Assembly: GCA_039819185.1 (NCBI GenBank)
Contig: JBCBSK010000020.1
Location: 1-32,208, forward strand
Reading direction: 5' to 3'
Source of the DNA: JBCBSK01 sp039819185
GTDB lineage: Bacteria; Pseudomonadota; Alphaproteobacteria; Rhizobiales; Tepidamorphaceae
Length of the DNA stretch: 32,208 nucleotides
The notes under the pieces are model-generated. The model had not been told where the DNA came from. It searched no databases and saw only the letters and a program-made list of their open reading frames with translations. Numbering within the stretch: position 1 is the stretch's first letter; each line of letters starts with the position of its first letter. Positions 1 to 7,464 of this stretch are shown here, piece by piece. The position numbers and the translations under genes are program-made.

Positions 1-245
1 AGATATGTCGCGGCCAGCGCCGAGCTCGCGGCCACCCGCCACCGCATCAAGGCGCGGCCGTCGAGCAACGCCAGCGGTTCGCCTGTGATCCCGGAGAAAA
101 CGACATACAGACCCGACAGCGCGGCATTGCCGGGTTTGTATGTCGTTTTCTCCGGGATCACAGGCGAACCGCTGGCGTTGCTCGACGGCCGCGCCTTGAT
201 GCGGTGGCGGGTGGCCGCGAGCTCGGCGCTGGCCGCGACATATCT
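1..245. repeat. Near-perfect fold-back inverted repeat at window start
   Basis: Bases 1-109 are the exact reverse complement of 137-245. One mismatch (110 against 136) is followed by five more paired bases (111-115 with 131-135), leaving a spacer of about 15 bases at 116-130. The right arm encodes conserved ornithine cyclodeaminase residues in frame with the rest of the gene, so it is the original and the left arm is the inverted copy. The short ACCCG/CGGGT pair at the junction fits template switching or strand fold-back, as seen in amplification chimeras and contig-end misassembly. A genuine chromosomal inverted duplication cannot be excluded from one sequence. Bases left of position 1 are not visible, so the arm may continue. 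Confidence 0.97.
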
Positions 246-834
246 CGCGCGGTCGGATGCGGCGCGCCTCCTGCTGGTCGGTGCCGGTACACTCATGCCC
301 TATCTCGCAGATGCCCATTGCGCGGTACGTCCCATCCGCGAGATCTTGGTTTGGAACCGCACGCCCGTCCACGCTGAACCATTGGTGAAGCGCTTGGGTG
401 CGGCGGAACGCACCGCTTCGGTGACCGACGATCTCGAAGCCGCCGTGCGTGGTGCCGACGTCATCTGTTGCGCGACCCGTGCGTTCGAGCCTCTGATCAA
501 CGGCCATTGGCTGCCGCAGGGCGTGCACCTCGATCTCATCGGCAGTGCGCCAACGCACCTCGAAGCAGACCGGCACGCGGTGCGTCTGTGCCGTGTCTAT
601 CTTGACGACAGGAGCGGTTTGGCGGCCAACACATCTCCCCAGAACATGGTTGCGCTGACGGATGGTGAGGCTGCAACCGCGCTTGTCGCAGAGGATATTG
701 AAGGTGACCTCGCAGGCCTCGCCCGCGGCATTCATGGTGGGCGGCGACGGTATGACGACCGAACGATGTATGTCTCCACGGGCAGTACGTTCGAGGACCT
801 GGCAGCCGCCGTTCATGTTCTAATGCGGCTTTAG
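85..834 (+). CDS. Ornithine cyclodeaminase/mu-crystallin family protein, 5' end corrupted
   Basis: The family comprises NAD(P)-dependent deaminases and imine reductases with a Rossmann domain. Visible family marks are the ETGEPLALLDG-like segment (here GITGEPLALLDG), the RVAASSALAA helix, the dinucleotide loop LLVGAGT, NRTP at the end of the second Rossmann strand, the LDLIGS strand, and a C-terminal STGSTFEDLAAA matching the usual SVGTALEDLAAA. The open frame starts at a GTG at 85 inside the left arm of the fold-back, so its first eight or so residues are not real gene sequence. Family proteins are about 310-320 residues, so roughly 65-75 N-terminal residues are missing. The usual acidic ESGD segment is poorly preserved (AANTSPQ region), so substrate cannot be assigned; an imine reductase or alanine dehydrogenase-like role is possible. 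Confidence 0.75.
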   Translation: MIPEKTTYRPDSAALPGLYVVFSGITGEPLALLDGRALMRWRVAASSALAATYLARSDAARLLLVGAGTLMPYLADAHCAVRPIREILVWNRTPVHAEPLVKRLGAAERTASVTDDLEAAVRGADVICCATRAFEPLINGHWLPQGVHLDLIGSAPTHLEADRHAVRLCRVYLDDRSGLAANTSPQNMVALTDGEAATALVAEDIEGDLAGLARGIHGGRRRYDDRTMYVSTGSTFEDLAAAVHVLMRL

Positions 835-1039
835 GGCGCGCGTTCAGCGATGGTGCCAGCGCAACCTGATGTGTTTGCGCAACAGGGCTGCCTTGAAATT
901 AGGCAGGATGCGGGACCTGACACAAAGCTGCTATGTTTCGCGCGTAACGACCCACGCTCTGCGTCATAAACCCCTTGGCCGTTTCTGCCATCTCCCCGTG
1001 TTGGGCGATGATGGATTGGCCCTTTTCGTCATTGGTCCG

Positions 1040-2887
1040 ATGTTTCGGTTTTTCGAAAACGCAATCAACCCCTATCCCGACGAGAGCCCGGAACGCCCGC
1101 CGGAGGGGTTTGTCGCGTTCTGCTGGCACTATACCAAAGACATCTGGCCATGGGTTGCGCTGATGGCCGGCCTCGCGGCGCTGATCGGCATCGGACAGGC
1201 GGTGATGTTTGCGTTTCTGGGCAGTCTGGTGGACTGGCTCGCTACGCAGGAGCGCGAGACGTTTCTGGCCGACAACGGCTGGAGTCTCGCACTGATGGGG
1301 CTCTTTGTCCTGGTCATCCTGCCGGTGTTCGGCACGCTGCAAACGCTGATTATGCATCAGACGTTGGCTGGAAACTATCCGATGATCGTGCGGTGGCAGG
1401 CGCATCGCTATCTGCTTGGGCAGAGTGCGTCCTTTTTCGCCGACGAGTTCGCCGGCCGCGTTGCGACCAAGGTGATGCAGACCGCACTCGCCGTGCGCGA
1501 AACGGTCATGAAGTTGTTCGACATTCTGGTCTTCACGGCGAGCTTCTTCCTTGGTGTTCTCGTGGTCACGGCCGCGGCCGACTGGCGGCTGATGGCGCCA
1601 CTCGCGATCTGGGCTGTCGCCTATGGTACGCTCCTCCGGATCATGGTGCCGCGGCTTGCCAATGTGTCGCGCCAGCAGGCGGACGCACGCTCGACGATGA
1701 CGGGACGTGTGGTCGACAGCTACACCAATATTTCGATCGTCAAGCTGTTCAGCCACGCACGTCGCGAGCAGGGTTACGCGCGCGAAGCCATGCAGGAGTT
1801 CATGGGCACAGTGCATCACCAGATGCGGCTGGTGACGGTGCTCAATGTCCTGATCGACATGCTGAATGTGCTGTTGCTGTTTGCGGTCTCGGCAATGGCG
1901 ATCTGGCTGTGGCTGAACGAAGCCATCACGCTGGGGGCTATCGCAGTCGCAATCGGCCTTGTGCTGCGGCTCGAAGGCTTCTCCTACTGGATCATGTGGG
2001 AGATCGCGGCGCTGTTCGAAAACATCGGCGTTGTCATGGACGGCAAAGGCATGTTGTCCAAGTCGCGTAGCGTCCAGGACGTTCCGGACGCCAAGCCTCT
2101 GACGGTCACCGAGGGCAAGATCGCATTCGAAAACATCCGCTTCCACTACGGCAAGGAAGGCGGCGTGATCGATGATCTGACGCTGCACGTTGCACCGGGT
2201 GAGAAGATCGGCCTTGTCGGGCGCTCGGGTGCCGGCAAGACGACGCTGATGAATCTGCTGCTCCGGCTGCATGATCTCGAAGCGGGTCGTGTCACGATCG
2301 ATGGTCAGGACATCTCGAGGGTCACTCAAGACTCGCTGCGCGAACATATCGGCGTGGTGACACAGGACACCTCGCTCCTGCACCGCAGCGTCCGCGACAA
2401 CATCGTCTATGGCCGACCGGACGCAAGCGACGAAGAGGTGCGCAAAGCAATCGAGCGCGCGCGTGCGGACATGTTCATCCGAGATCTTGTCGATGGCGAG
2501 GGCCGCATTGGCCTCGACGCGCATGTCGGCGAGCGTGGCGTCAAACTGTCTGGTGGCCAGCGTCAGCGCATCGCCATCGCACGGGTGTTTCTCAAGGATG
2601 CACCGATCTTGCTCCTGGATGAAGCAACAAGTGCGTTGGACTCAGAGGTCGAGGCGGCGATCCAGGACTCGCTGTTCGGTCTGATGGAAGGCAAGACCGT
2701 CATCGCCATTGCCCACCGGCTGTCGACGATTGCGGCGCTCGACCGGCTGATTGTCATGGACAAGGGCGAGATCATCGAGGAAGGCTCCCATGAGGCGCTG
2801 ATCGCCCGCGACGGTCTCTATGCGCGCCTGTGGAAGCACCAGTCGGGCGGGTTCATCGAGTCGGTGACACAGGTCGCGGCGGAATGA
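1040..2887 (+). CDS. ABC transporter, fused permease and ATPase (exporter type)
   Basis: This is a half-size ABC exporter that would act in the inner membrane as a homodimer. An N-terminal six-helix transmembrane domain (residues about 40-330) is followed by an ATPase domain. The ATPase has Walker A GRSGAGKTT (Lys400), a Q-loop in VTQDTSLL, the signature LSGGQRQR, Walker B ILLLDEATSALD and the H-loop IAHRLST. The frame is open from 869, but the start at 1040 is preferred because MFRFFENAINPYP is the usual opening of this alphaproteobacterial subfamily, and it gives 615 residues, a normal length. No good ribosome site is visible at either start. The substrate is unknown; lipid or drug export is typical of MsbA-like relatives. 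trpF follows after 54 bases, so co-transcription with the trp genes is possible. Confidence 0.93.
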   Translation: MFRFFENAINPYPDESPERPPEGFVAFCWHYTKDIWPWVALMAGLAALIGIGQAVMFAFLGSLVDWLATQERETFLADNGWSLALMGLFVLVILPVFGTLQTLIMHQTLAGNYPMIVRWQAHRYLLGQSASFFADEFAGRVATKVMQTALAVRETVMKLFDILVFTASFFLGVLVVTAAADWRLMAPLAIWAVAYGTLLRIMVPRLANVSRQQADARSTMTGRVVDSYTNISIVKLFSHARREQGYAREAMQEFMGTVHHQMRLVTVLNVLIDMLNVLLLFAVSAMAIWLWLNEAITLGAIAVAIGLVLRLEGFSYWIMWEIAALFENIGVVMDGKGMLSKSRSVQDVPDAKPLTVTEGKIAFENIRFHYGKEGGVIDDLTLHVAPGEKIGLVGRSGAGKTTLMNLLLRLHDLEAGRVTIDGQDISRVTQDSLREHIGVVTQDTSLLHRSVRDNIVYGRPDASDEEVRKAIERARADMFIRDLVDGEGRIGLDAHVGERGVKLSGGQRQRIAIARVFLKDAPILLLDEATSALDSEVEAAIQDSLFGLMEGKTVIAIAHRLSTIAALDRLIVMDKGEIIEEGSHEALIARDGLYARLWKHQSGGFIESVTQVAAE

Positions 2888-2941
2888 CGACCCCTCTTGC
2901 GTCCGCGCCCCGGCTGCGCTTCCTTCGGGGCGAGAGGATCG

Positions 2942-3643
2942 ATGATGGCACTGTGGATCAAGATTTGCGGACTAAAAACCGAAGAGGCGGTCGATGCTGC
3001 GATCGATGCCGGCGCGGACGCGATAGGGCTTGTGCATTTCGCACCATCGCCACGTCATCTCGACATTCCGCGCCTGCGTGATCTCGCAAATCATGCCCGT
3101 GGCCGCGCCGAAATCGTCGTGCTGACGGTCGATGCCGACAATGGGACGATCCTAGCGATCCGCGAATATGTCCACCCCGATTGGCTGCAATTGCATGGCC
3201 AGGAGGATGGTGAGCGCATGGCCTTCGTCTCTGGTCTGATCGACAAGCCGCTGATCAAGGCCGTCGGCATCCGCGACGAGGCCGACCTCGCCAATGTGCA
3301 GATGGCGGACGCCCATGCCGATCGTATTCTCCTTGACGCCAAGCCACCCAAGGGTGCGACCCGGCCTGGCGGCAATGGCGAGACGTTCGACTGGGGGCTT
3401 CTTGCCGCGCTTGACGTTGAACGCCCCGTCGTGCTTTCCGGAGGGCTCACGCCTGAGACTGTTGCTGATGCGATGGTGCAGGTGCGCCCCGTAGGGATTG
3501 ATGTGTCTTCCGGCGTCGAGTCCTCGCCGGGCGTCAAGGATCCAGGGCGGATCAGAGCTTTTATCACGGCAGCCCGCAGTGCCGAAATCGCCGTCGCACA
3601 GGCCAATGGTGCCGCAGAACCCCTGTTAGGAGCCGCGTCGTGA
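2942..3643 (+). CDS. trpF: Phosphoribosylanthranilate isomerase
   Basis: TrpF performs the Amadori rearrangement of phosphoribosylanthranilate to CdRP in tryptophan synthesis, in the cytoplasm. The single TIM-barrel domain shows KICGLKTEEAV (catalytic Cys in KICG), GLVHFAPSPRH, LQLHGQE, ILLDAKPPKGATRPGG (catalytic Asp in LLDA), VVLSGGLTPETV and GIDVSSGVESSPGVKDPGRI, which binds phosphate. The frame is open from 2897, but two adjacent ATGs at 2942 and 2945 follow a GAGAGG ribosome site at 2932-2937. The spacing favours 2945 slightly, and both fit the family start. The stop overlaps the trpB GTG by four bases (GTGA), which implies translational coupling. The C-terminal 20-residue Ala-rich tail is longer than usual. 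Confidence 0.96.
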   Translation: MMALWIKICGLKTEEAVDAAIDAGADAIGLVHFAPSPRHLDIPRLRDLANHARGRAEIVVLTVDADNGTILAIREYVHPDWLQLHGQEDGERMAFVSGLIDKPLIKAVGIRDEADLANVQMADAHADRILLDAKPPKGATRPGGNGETFDWGLLAALDVERPVVLSGGLTPETVADAMVQVRPVGIDVSSGVESSPGVKDPGRIRAFITAARSAEIAVAQANGAAEPLLGAAS

Positions 3644-4860
3644 CCGCACAGCTTCCCAATTCGTTCCGCACCGGCCCAGACGAGCGCGGCATGTTCGGCC
3701 TGTTCGGCGGGCGCTTCGTGGCCGAAACGCTGATGCCGCTGATCCTCGAGCTCGACCAGGCCTATACCGACGCCAAGGCGGACCCTGCCTTCCAAGCCGA
3801 GCTCAATGCCTTGTCTGAGCACTATGCCGGACGGCCAAGCCCGCTCTATTTCGCCGAACGCCTGACCGAGCATCTCGGTGGCGCCAAGATCTACTTCAAG
3901 CGTGATGAGTTGAACCATACCGGCTCGCACAAGATCAACAATTGCCTCGGGCAGATCCTGCTGGCCAAGCGCATGGGCAAGACCCGGATCATCGCAGAAA
4001 CCGGCGCCGGCCAGCATGGCGTCGCGTCCGCGACGGTTTGCGCCCGCTTCGGCTATCCGTGCGTTGTCTATATGGGCGAGACGGATGTGAAGCGTCAGGC
4101 GCCGAATGTCTTCCGTATGAAGCTGCTCGGCGCTGAGGTGAACCCAGTGACGTCTGGCGCCGGCACGCTGAAGGACGCCATGAACGAGGCGCTCCGCGAT
4201 TGGGTCACGAATGTCGAAACGACTTACTACCTGATCGGTACGGCGGCCGGCCCGCACCCCTATCCGACCATGGTGCGGGACTTTCAGTCGGTCATCGGAA
4301 CGGAACTGCGGGAACAGATTGTGGAGGCCGAAGGCCGGCTGCCGGATATGCTTGTCGCCTGTGTTGGTGGCGGCTCGAACGCCATCGGCCTGTTCCACCC
4401 GTTCCTGGACGATCCCGATATCGCCATGGTCGGTGTTGAAGCGGGCGGGCATGGCATCACCGTCGACAATGGCCATGCCGCCTCGCTGACGGGCGGACGC
4501 CCCGGTGTGCTGCACGGCAACCGCACCTATCTCCTGCAGGATACGGAAGGCCAGATTCTTGAAGGCCATTCGGTGTCGGCTGGGCTCGACTATCCTGGTA
4601 TCGGGCCCGAGCATTCCTGGCTCAAGGATACCGGCCGCGTCGATTATGTGCCGATCACCGACGACGAAGCGTTGGACGCTTTCCAACTCCTGACGAAACT
4701 CGAAGGCATTATTCCAGCGCTTGAGCCGGCGCATGCCCTGGCGCAGGTGATCAAGGTCGCGCCCACGATGGGCAAGGACAAAATCATCGTCATGAATCTC
4801 TGCGGCCGCGGCGACAAGGACGTGTTCACCGTCGCCGACAAGCTCGGATTTGAGGTGTAG
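3640..4860 (+). CDS. trpB: Tryptophan synthase beta chain
   Basis: TrpB condenses indole with serine using pyridoxal phosphate; it normally forms an alpha2-beta2 complex with TrpA. At 406 residues it is the standard length. The PLP lysine is Lys98 in HTGSHKINN, preceded by KRDELNHTG. The substrate loop ETGAGQHG, the phosphate-binding glycines in CVGGGSNAIG, and the C-terminal NLCGRGDKD are all present. Translation starts at a GTG that overlaps the trpF stop. In most alphaproteobacteria trpA follows directly; here an AT-rich orphan gene and a 93-base spacer intervene before trpA at 5568. Confidence 0.98.
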   Translation: MTAQLPNSFRTGPDERGMFGLFGGRFVAETLMPLILELDQAYTDAKADPAFQAELNALSEHYAGRPSPLYFAERLTEHLGGAKIYFKRDELNHTGSHKINNCLGQILLAKRMGKTRIIAETGAGQHGVASATVCARFGYPCVVYMGETDVKRQAPNVFRMKLLGAEVNPVTSGAGTLKDAMNEALRDWVTNVETTYYLIGTAAGPHPYPTMVRDFQSVIGTELREQIVEAEGRLPDMLVACVGGGSNAIGLFHPFLDDPDIAMVGVEAGGHGITVDNGHAASLTGGRPGVLHGNRTYLLQDTEGQILEGHSVSAGLDYPGIGPEHSWLKDTGRVDYVPITDDEALDAFQLLTKLEGIIPALEPAHALAQVIKVAPTMGKDKIIVMNLCGRGDKDVFTVADKLGFEV

Positions 4861-4890
4861 TTGGGCTGTAATCCTAGTTTATTCGTAATG

Positions 4891-4918
4891 ATGACACACA
4901 ATCCATAGTTGATATACA
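4891..4918 (+). promoter_or_regulatory. Candidate sigma70-type promoter internal to the trp operon
   Basis: ATGACA (4891-4896) matches TTGACA at five of six bases. A 16-base spacer follows, then TATACA (4913-4918), which matches TATAAT at four of six. Transcription would begin near 4925, giving a leader of about 30 bases to the orphan ATG at 4954. The site lies in the AT-rich spacer after trpB and could drive the orphan, trpA, accD and folC independently of the upstream operon. This is inferred by eye only. Confidence 0.4.
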
Positions 4919-4953
4919 CTCCGCTTTGTTACACAAACGAGCGTGGGCGCGCG

Positions 4954-5571
4954 ATGGAAACTTTGTTATGGCTGCAGGAGTTCACTACAACTAAAGAAGG
5001 TCGGGGCACGTTAAGGCTGCTGGGGTTCGTCGTGAATCTGCTCAGCCTAGTCGCGCTCGGTTTGGCGGCATTCGCGTTGATACAAGGAGCACGATCCCTA
5101 AAGCTGCGGTTTGACGCAAATGCTGTGTCCGTGTTCACGCATTTTTCCAGCCAATACCACGAACTCATGAAAAACATACCTCAAGCTGGAACTAATGAAA
5201 ATGGTACAACTGTAGATGTCACGTCAGATAATATCAAATTATGGTGGTACCGTTATTGGGATATCATGATTGCTGAATACCATTTCATGACAACAGGCAT
5301 ACTTTCAGAGAAGATATCTGAACTGTGGATGAGCGAGTTGTTCCTTAAGTCTGATGAATTTCCACGAAATAACCCTCACATGGGGACATTCTCCGAATCT
5401 TATAAAGACAGACGAGGCACAATAGAGAACATATATCCAGAAGCAGTGAAATTCTTTGATGCTGTTGTCCTTAAAGACTGCAACGGCCATACAACGGATT
5501 TGCAATGTATACGCCAACGGGTCCAGTCTCTCGCTGGTAGCGTAAAGTCAAAAGGCCGTTTCCAAGCATGA
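4954..5571 (+). CDS. Orphan membrane-anchored protein inserted between trpB and trpA
   Basis: I do not recognise this 205-residue protein. It has one strongly hydrophobic segment (residues about 22-44), then Gly-Ala-Arg and a basic stretch, suggesting a single membrane anchor with a cytoplasmic C-terminal domain. That domain is rich in aromatic residues (LWWYRYWDIMIAEYHF) and has two cysteines near the end. It loosely recalls small membrane proteins annotated as DUF4760-like, but I would not assign it. A hand count gives 239 G+C of 540 bases (44%) over 4981-5520, far below the neighbours (55% and 67% in two sampled flanking lines), so it looks acquired. The frame is open from a TTG at 4909, but that codon lies in the candidate -10 region, so ATG 4954 is preferred. 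Its stop overlaps the trpA ATG by four bases (ATGA). Confidence 0.8.
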   Translation: METLLWLQEFTTTKEGRGTLRLLGFVVNLLSLVALGLAAFALIQGARSLKLRFDANAVSVFTHFSSQYHELMKNIPQAGTNENGTTVDVTSDNIKLWWYRYWDIMIAEYHFMTTGILSEKISELWMSELFLKSDEFPRNNPHMGTFSESYKDRRGTIENIYPEAVKFFDAVVLKDCNGHTTDLQCIRQRVQSLAGSVKSKGRFQA

Positions 5572-6413
5572 CCCAGACCCGCATCGACCGCAGGTTTGCC
5601 GACCTCAAGGCTGAAGGCCGCGCTGGGCTGGTGACTTTCATCACGGCTGGCGACCCGGACTTGGCTACCTCGCAGGCCATTCTGAATGGCCTGCCGGCAG
5701 CCGGCGCCGACGTGATTGAACTCGGCATGCCGTTTTCGGATCCGATGGCCGAAGGTCCGCCGATCCAGGCATCCTCCAAGCGGGCGTTGGACGCCGGCCA
5801 GACCATGGCCAAGACGCTTCAGATGGTCCGTGATTTCCGGGCTCGGGACGACGCGACGCCGATTGTGCTGATGGGCTATTACAATCCGATCTACAGCTAC
5901 GGTAACGATCGCTTTCTGGCCGATGCGAAACAGGCCGGTGTCGACGGGCTGATCATCGTCGACCTGCCGCCCGAAGCCGATGACGAACTCTGCCTGCCGG
6001 CGCTCGATCACGGCCTGAACTTCATCCGTCTGGCGACGCCGACAACCGACGACAAGCGGCTGCCTGCCGTGCTCGCCAACACATCGGGCTTTGTCTACTA
6101 CGTCTCGATTACCGGTATCACTGGCGCAGCTGCGCCCGACGCCGACCGCGTGGCATCTGCGGTCACGCGGATCAAGAGCCATACGGAGTTGCCGGTCGCC
6201 GTTGGTTTTGGTGTCAAGACACCGGATCAGGCGGCAGGGATCGCCCGCGCGGCCGACGCCGTCGTGGTTGGATCGGCGCTCGTGAATGCTGTGCGCGACA
6301 GTCTCGATGCAGAGGGCAGGGCGACAACCGGAACGGTATCGGCCATAAGTGATCTGGTCCGTGCGCTGGCTGCGGGTGTAAACCCAACTGCCGAAACGGG
6401 AGATGCGGCATGA
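5568..6413 (+). CDS. trpA: Tryptophan synthase alpha chain
   Basis: TrpA cleaves indole-3-glycerol phosphate to indole and glyceraldehyde 3-phosphate, passing indole to TrpB through a tunnel. The 281-residue TIM barrel shows LVTFITAGDPD, ELGMPFSDPMAEGPPIQ, GVDGLIIVDLPPEA, FVYYVSITGITGA and GFGVKTPDQA. The catalytic Glu (Salmonella Glu49) is Glu51. The position of the second catalytic acid (Salmonella Asp60) is Glu62, a conservative change. The ATG overlaps the orphan's stop and the stop overlaps the accD ATG, both by four bases. Expression may come from the upstream operon and from the candidate promoter at 4891. Confidence 0.97.
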   Translation: MTQTRIDRRFADLKAEGRAGLVTFITAGDPDLATSQAILNGLPAAGADVIELGMPFSDPMAEGPPIQASSKRALDAGQTMAKTLQMVRDFRARDDATPIVLMGYYNPIYSYGNDRFLADAKQAGVDGLIIVDLPPEADDELCLPALDHGLNFIRLATPTTDDKRLPAVLANTSGFVYYVSITGITGAAAPDADRVASAVTRIKSHTELPVAVGFGVKTPDQAAGIARAADAVVVGSALVNAVRDSLDAEGRATTGTVSAISDLVRALAAGVNPTAETGDAA

Positions 6414-7372
6414 ACTGGCTGACCAATCTGGTTCGTCCTAAGATCCAGTCCTATCTTGAACGCCGCGAAGTTCCGGAAAATCTCTGGATCAAGTGTCCAG
6501 AGACCGGTGAGATGGTGTTTCACCGTGATGTCGAGGCAAACGACTATGTCATCCCGGTGTCTGGCCATCATATGCGGATGCCGGCGGAAGCGCGCCTGAG
6601 GTGGATTTTCGACAATGCCACCTTCGACTTGGTCGAGGTCGCGCCCGCGATGCCCGATCCGCTGAAGTTCCGCGACGAACGCCGCTATACCGACCGCATC
6701 AAGGACGCCCGTGCCAAGACCGGAACCGACGATGCCGTGCGCGTCGCGACTGGCACACTCGAAAGCCTTCCAGTGACCGTCGGCATTCAGGATTTCGCTT
6801 TCATGGGCGGTTCGCTTGGCATGGCGGCGGGAAATGCGATTGTGACTGGGCTTGAAACAGCGATCGAGCGGCAGACACCTTTCATCCTGTTTGCGGCGTC
6901 CGGCGGCGCGCGCATGCAGGAAGGTATTCTGTCCCTAATGCAGATGCCGCGCACGACCGTGGCCGTCCAGCTCCTGCGCGAAGCGCGGCTACCCTATCTC
7001 GTCGTTCTGACCGATCCGACGACGGGCGGGGTGACGGCGTCTTATGCCATGCTGGGCGATGTCCAGATCGCCGAGCCCGGCGCGTTAATCGGCTTTGCTG
7101 GCCCTAGGGTCATCGAGCAGACGATCCGTGAGAAACTACCCGAAGGGTTCCAGCGTGCCGAATACTTGCTGGAACACGGCATGGTGGACATGGTCGTGCC
7201 TCGCTCTGAGCTACGCAGAACGCTTGCCACGCTGTGCAAGACGCTGACCCATGCTCCGGTGGATGACCCCGAAGCCTCACCCGCGCACGACGCCGTCGCA
7301 ATGCCAGTTCCTGAGCCGCAAGCTCCTGCCGATGCCGGTGAGCCGGACGCGCCAACCGCCGCCTCGTCATAA
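6410..7372 (+). CDS. accD: Acetyl-CoA carboxylase carboxyltransferase subunit beta
   Basis: AccD pairs with AccA to transfer the carboxyl group from carboxybiotin to acetyl-CoA, the first step of fatty acid synthesis. The crotonase-like core includes GSLGMAAGNAI, FAASGGARMQEG, LTDPTTGGVTASYA and GFAGPRVIEQTI. The N-terminal region, a four-Cys zinc ribbon in E. coli, retains one Cys (KCPETGEM) and has lost the rest, as I recall for other alphaproteobacterial AccD proteins. The C-terminal tail (last 30 or so residues) is Pro/Ala-rich and probably disordered. The gene is coupled to trpA by an ATGA overlap; the trpA-accD-folC order is common in this class. Confidence 0.97.
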   Translation: MNWLTNLVRPKIQSYLERREVPENLWIKCPETGEMVFHRDVEANDYVIPVSGHHMRMPAEARLRWIFDNATFDLVEVAPAMPDPLKFRDERRYTDRIKDARAKTGTDDAVRVATGTLESLPVTVGIQDFAFMGGSLGMAAGNAIVTGLETAIERQTPFILFAASGGARMQEGILSLMQMPRTTVAVQLLREARLPYLVVLTDPTTGGVTASYAMLGDVQIAEPGALIGFAGPRVIEQTIREKLPEGFQRAEYLLEHGMVDMVVPRSELRRTLATLCKTLTHAPVDDPEASPAHDAVAMPVPEPQAPADAGEPDAPTAASS

Positions 7373-7436
7373 CCAAAGCCTGCGAATCCTGTCATAAACG
7401 TCCAGGTCACGCTGTTTTCCGTGACCGAGTAGCCGC

Positions 7437-7464
7437 GTGGACCCATCGAGATGGACCCATCAAG
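7437..7464 (+). repeat. Tandem 14-base duplication at the folC start
   Basis: Bases 7437-7450 and 7451-7464 are direct repeats matching at 12 of 14 positions. Each copy begins with a start codon (GTG, then ATG) followed by GACCCATC. The unit length is not a multiple of three, so the two starts are in different frames. Only the second opens the folC frame; the first opens an unrelated frame that runs to 7754. Confidence 0.85.

Noticed and set aside
869..1039. N-terminal extension of the ABC transporter
   Set aside because: The 57 extra residues do not resemble the family, and the ATG at 1040 gives the usual N-terminus and length.
899..2524. 541-codon open frame antisense to the ABC transporter
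   Set aside because: It lies wholly opposite a gene with complete ABC motifs, is rich in His, Arg, Asp and Gln, and shows no domain. Long antisense frames are expected in GC-rich genes with strong third-position bias.
3091..4734. 547-codon open frame antisense to trpF and trpB
   Set aside because: It spans two genuine trp genes on the other strand, has no recognisable motif, and has mirror codon bias. It is treated as a shadow frame.
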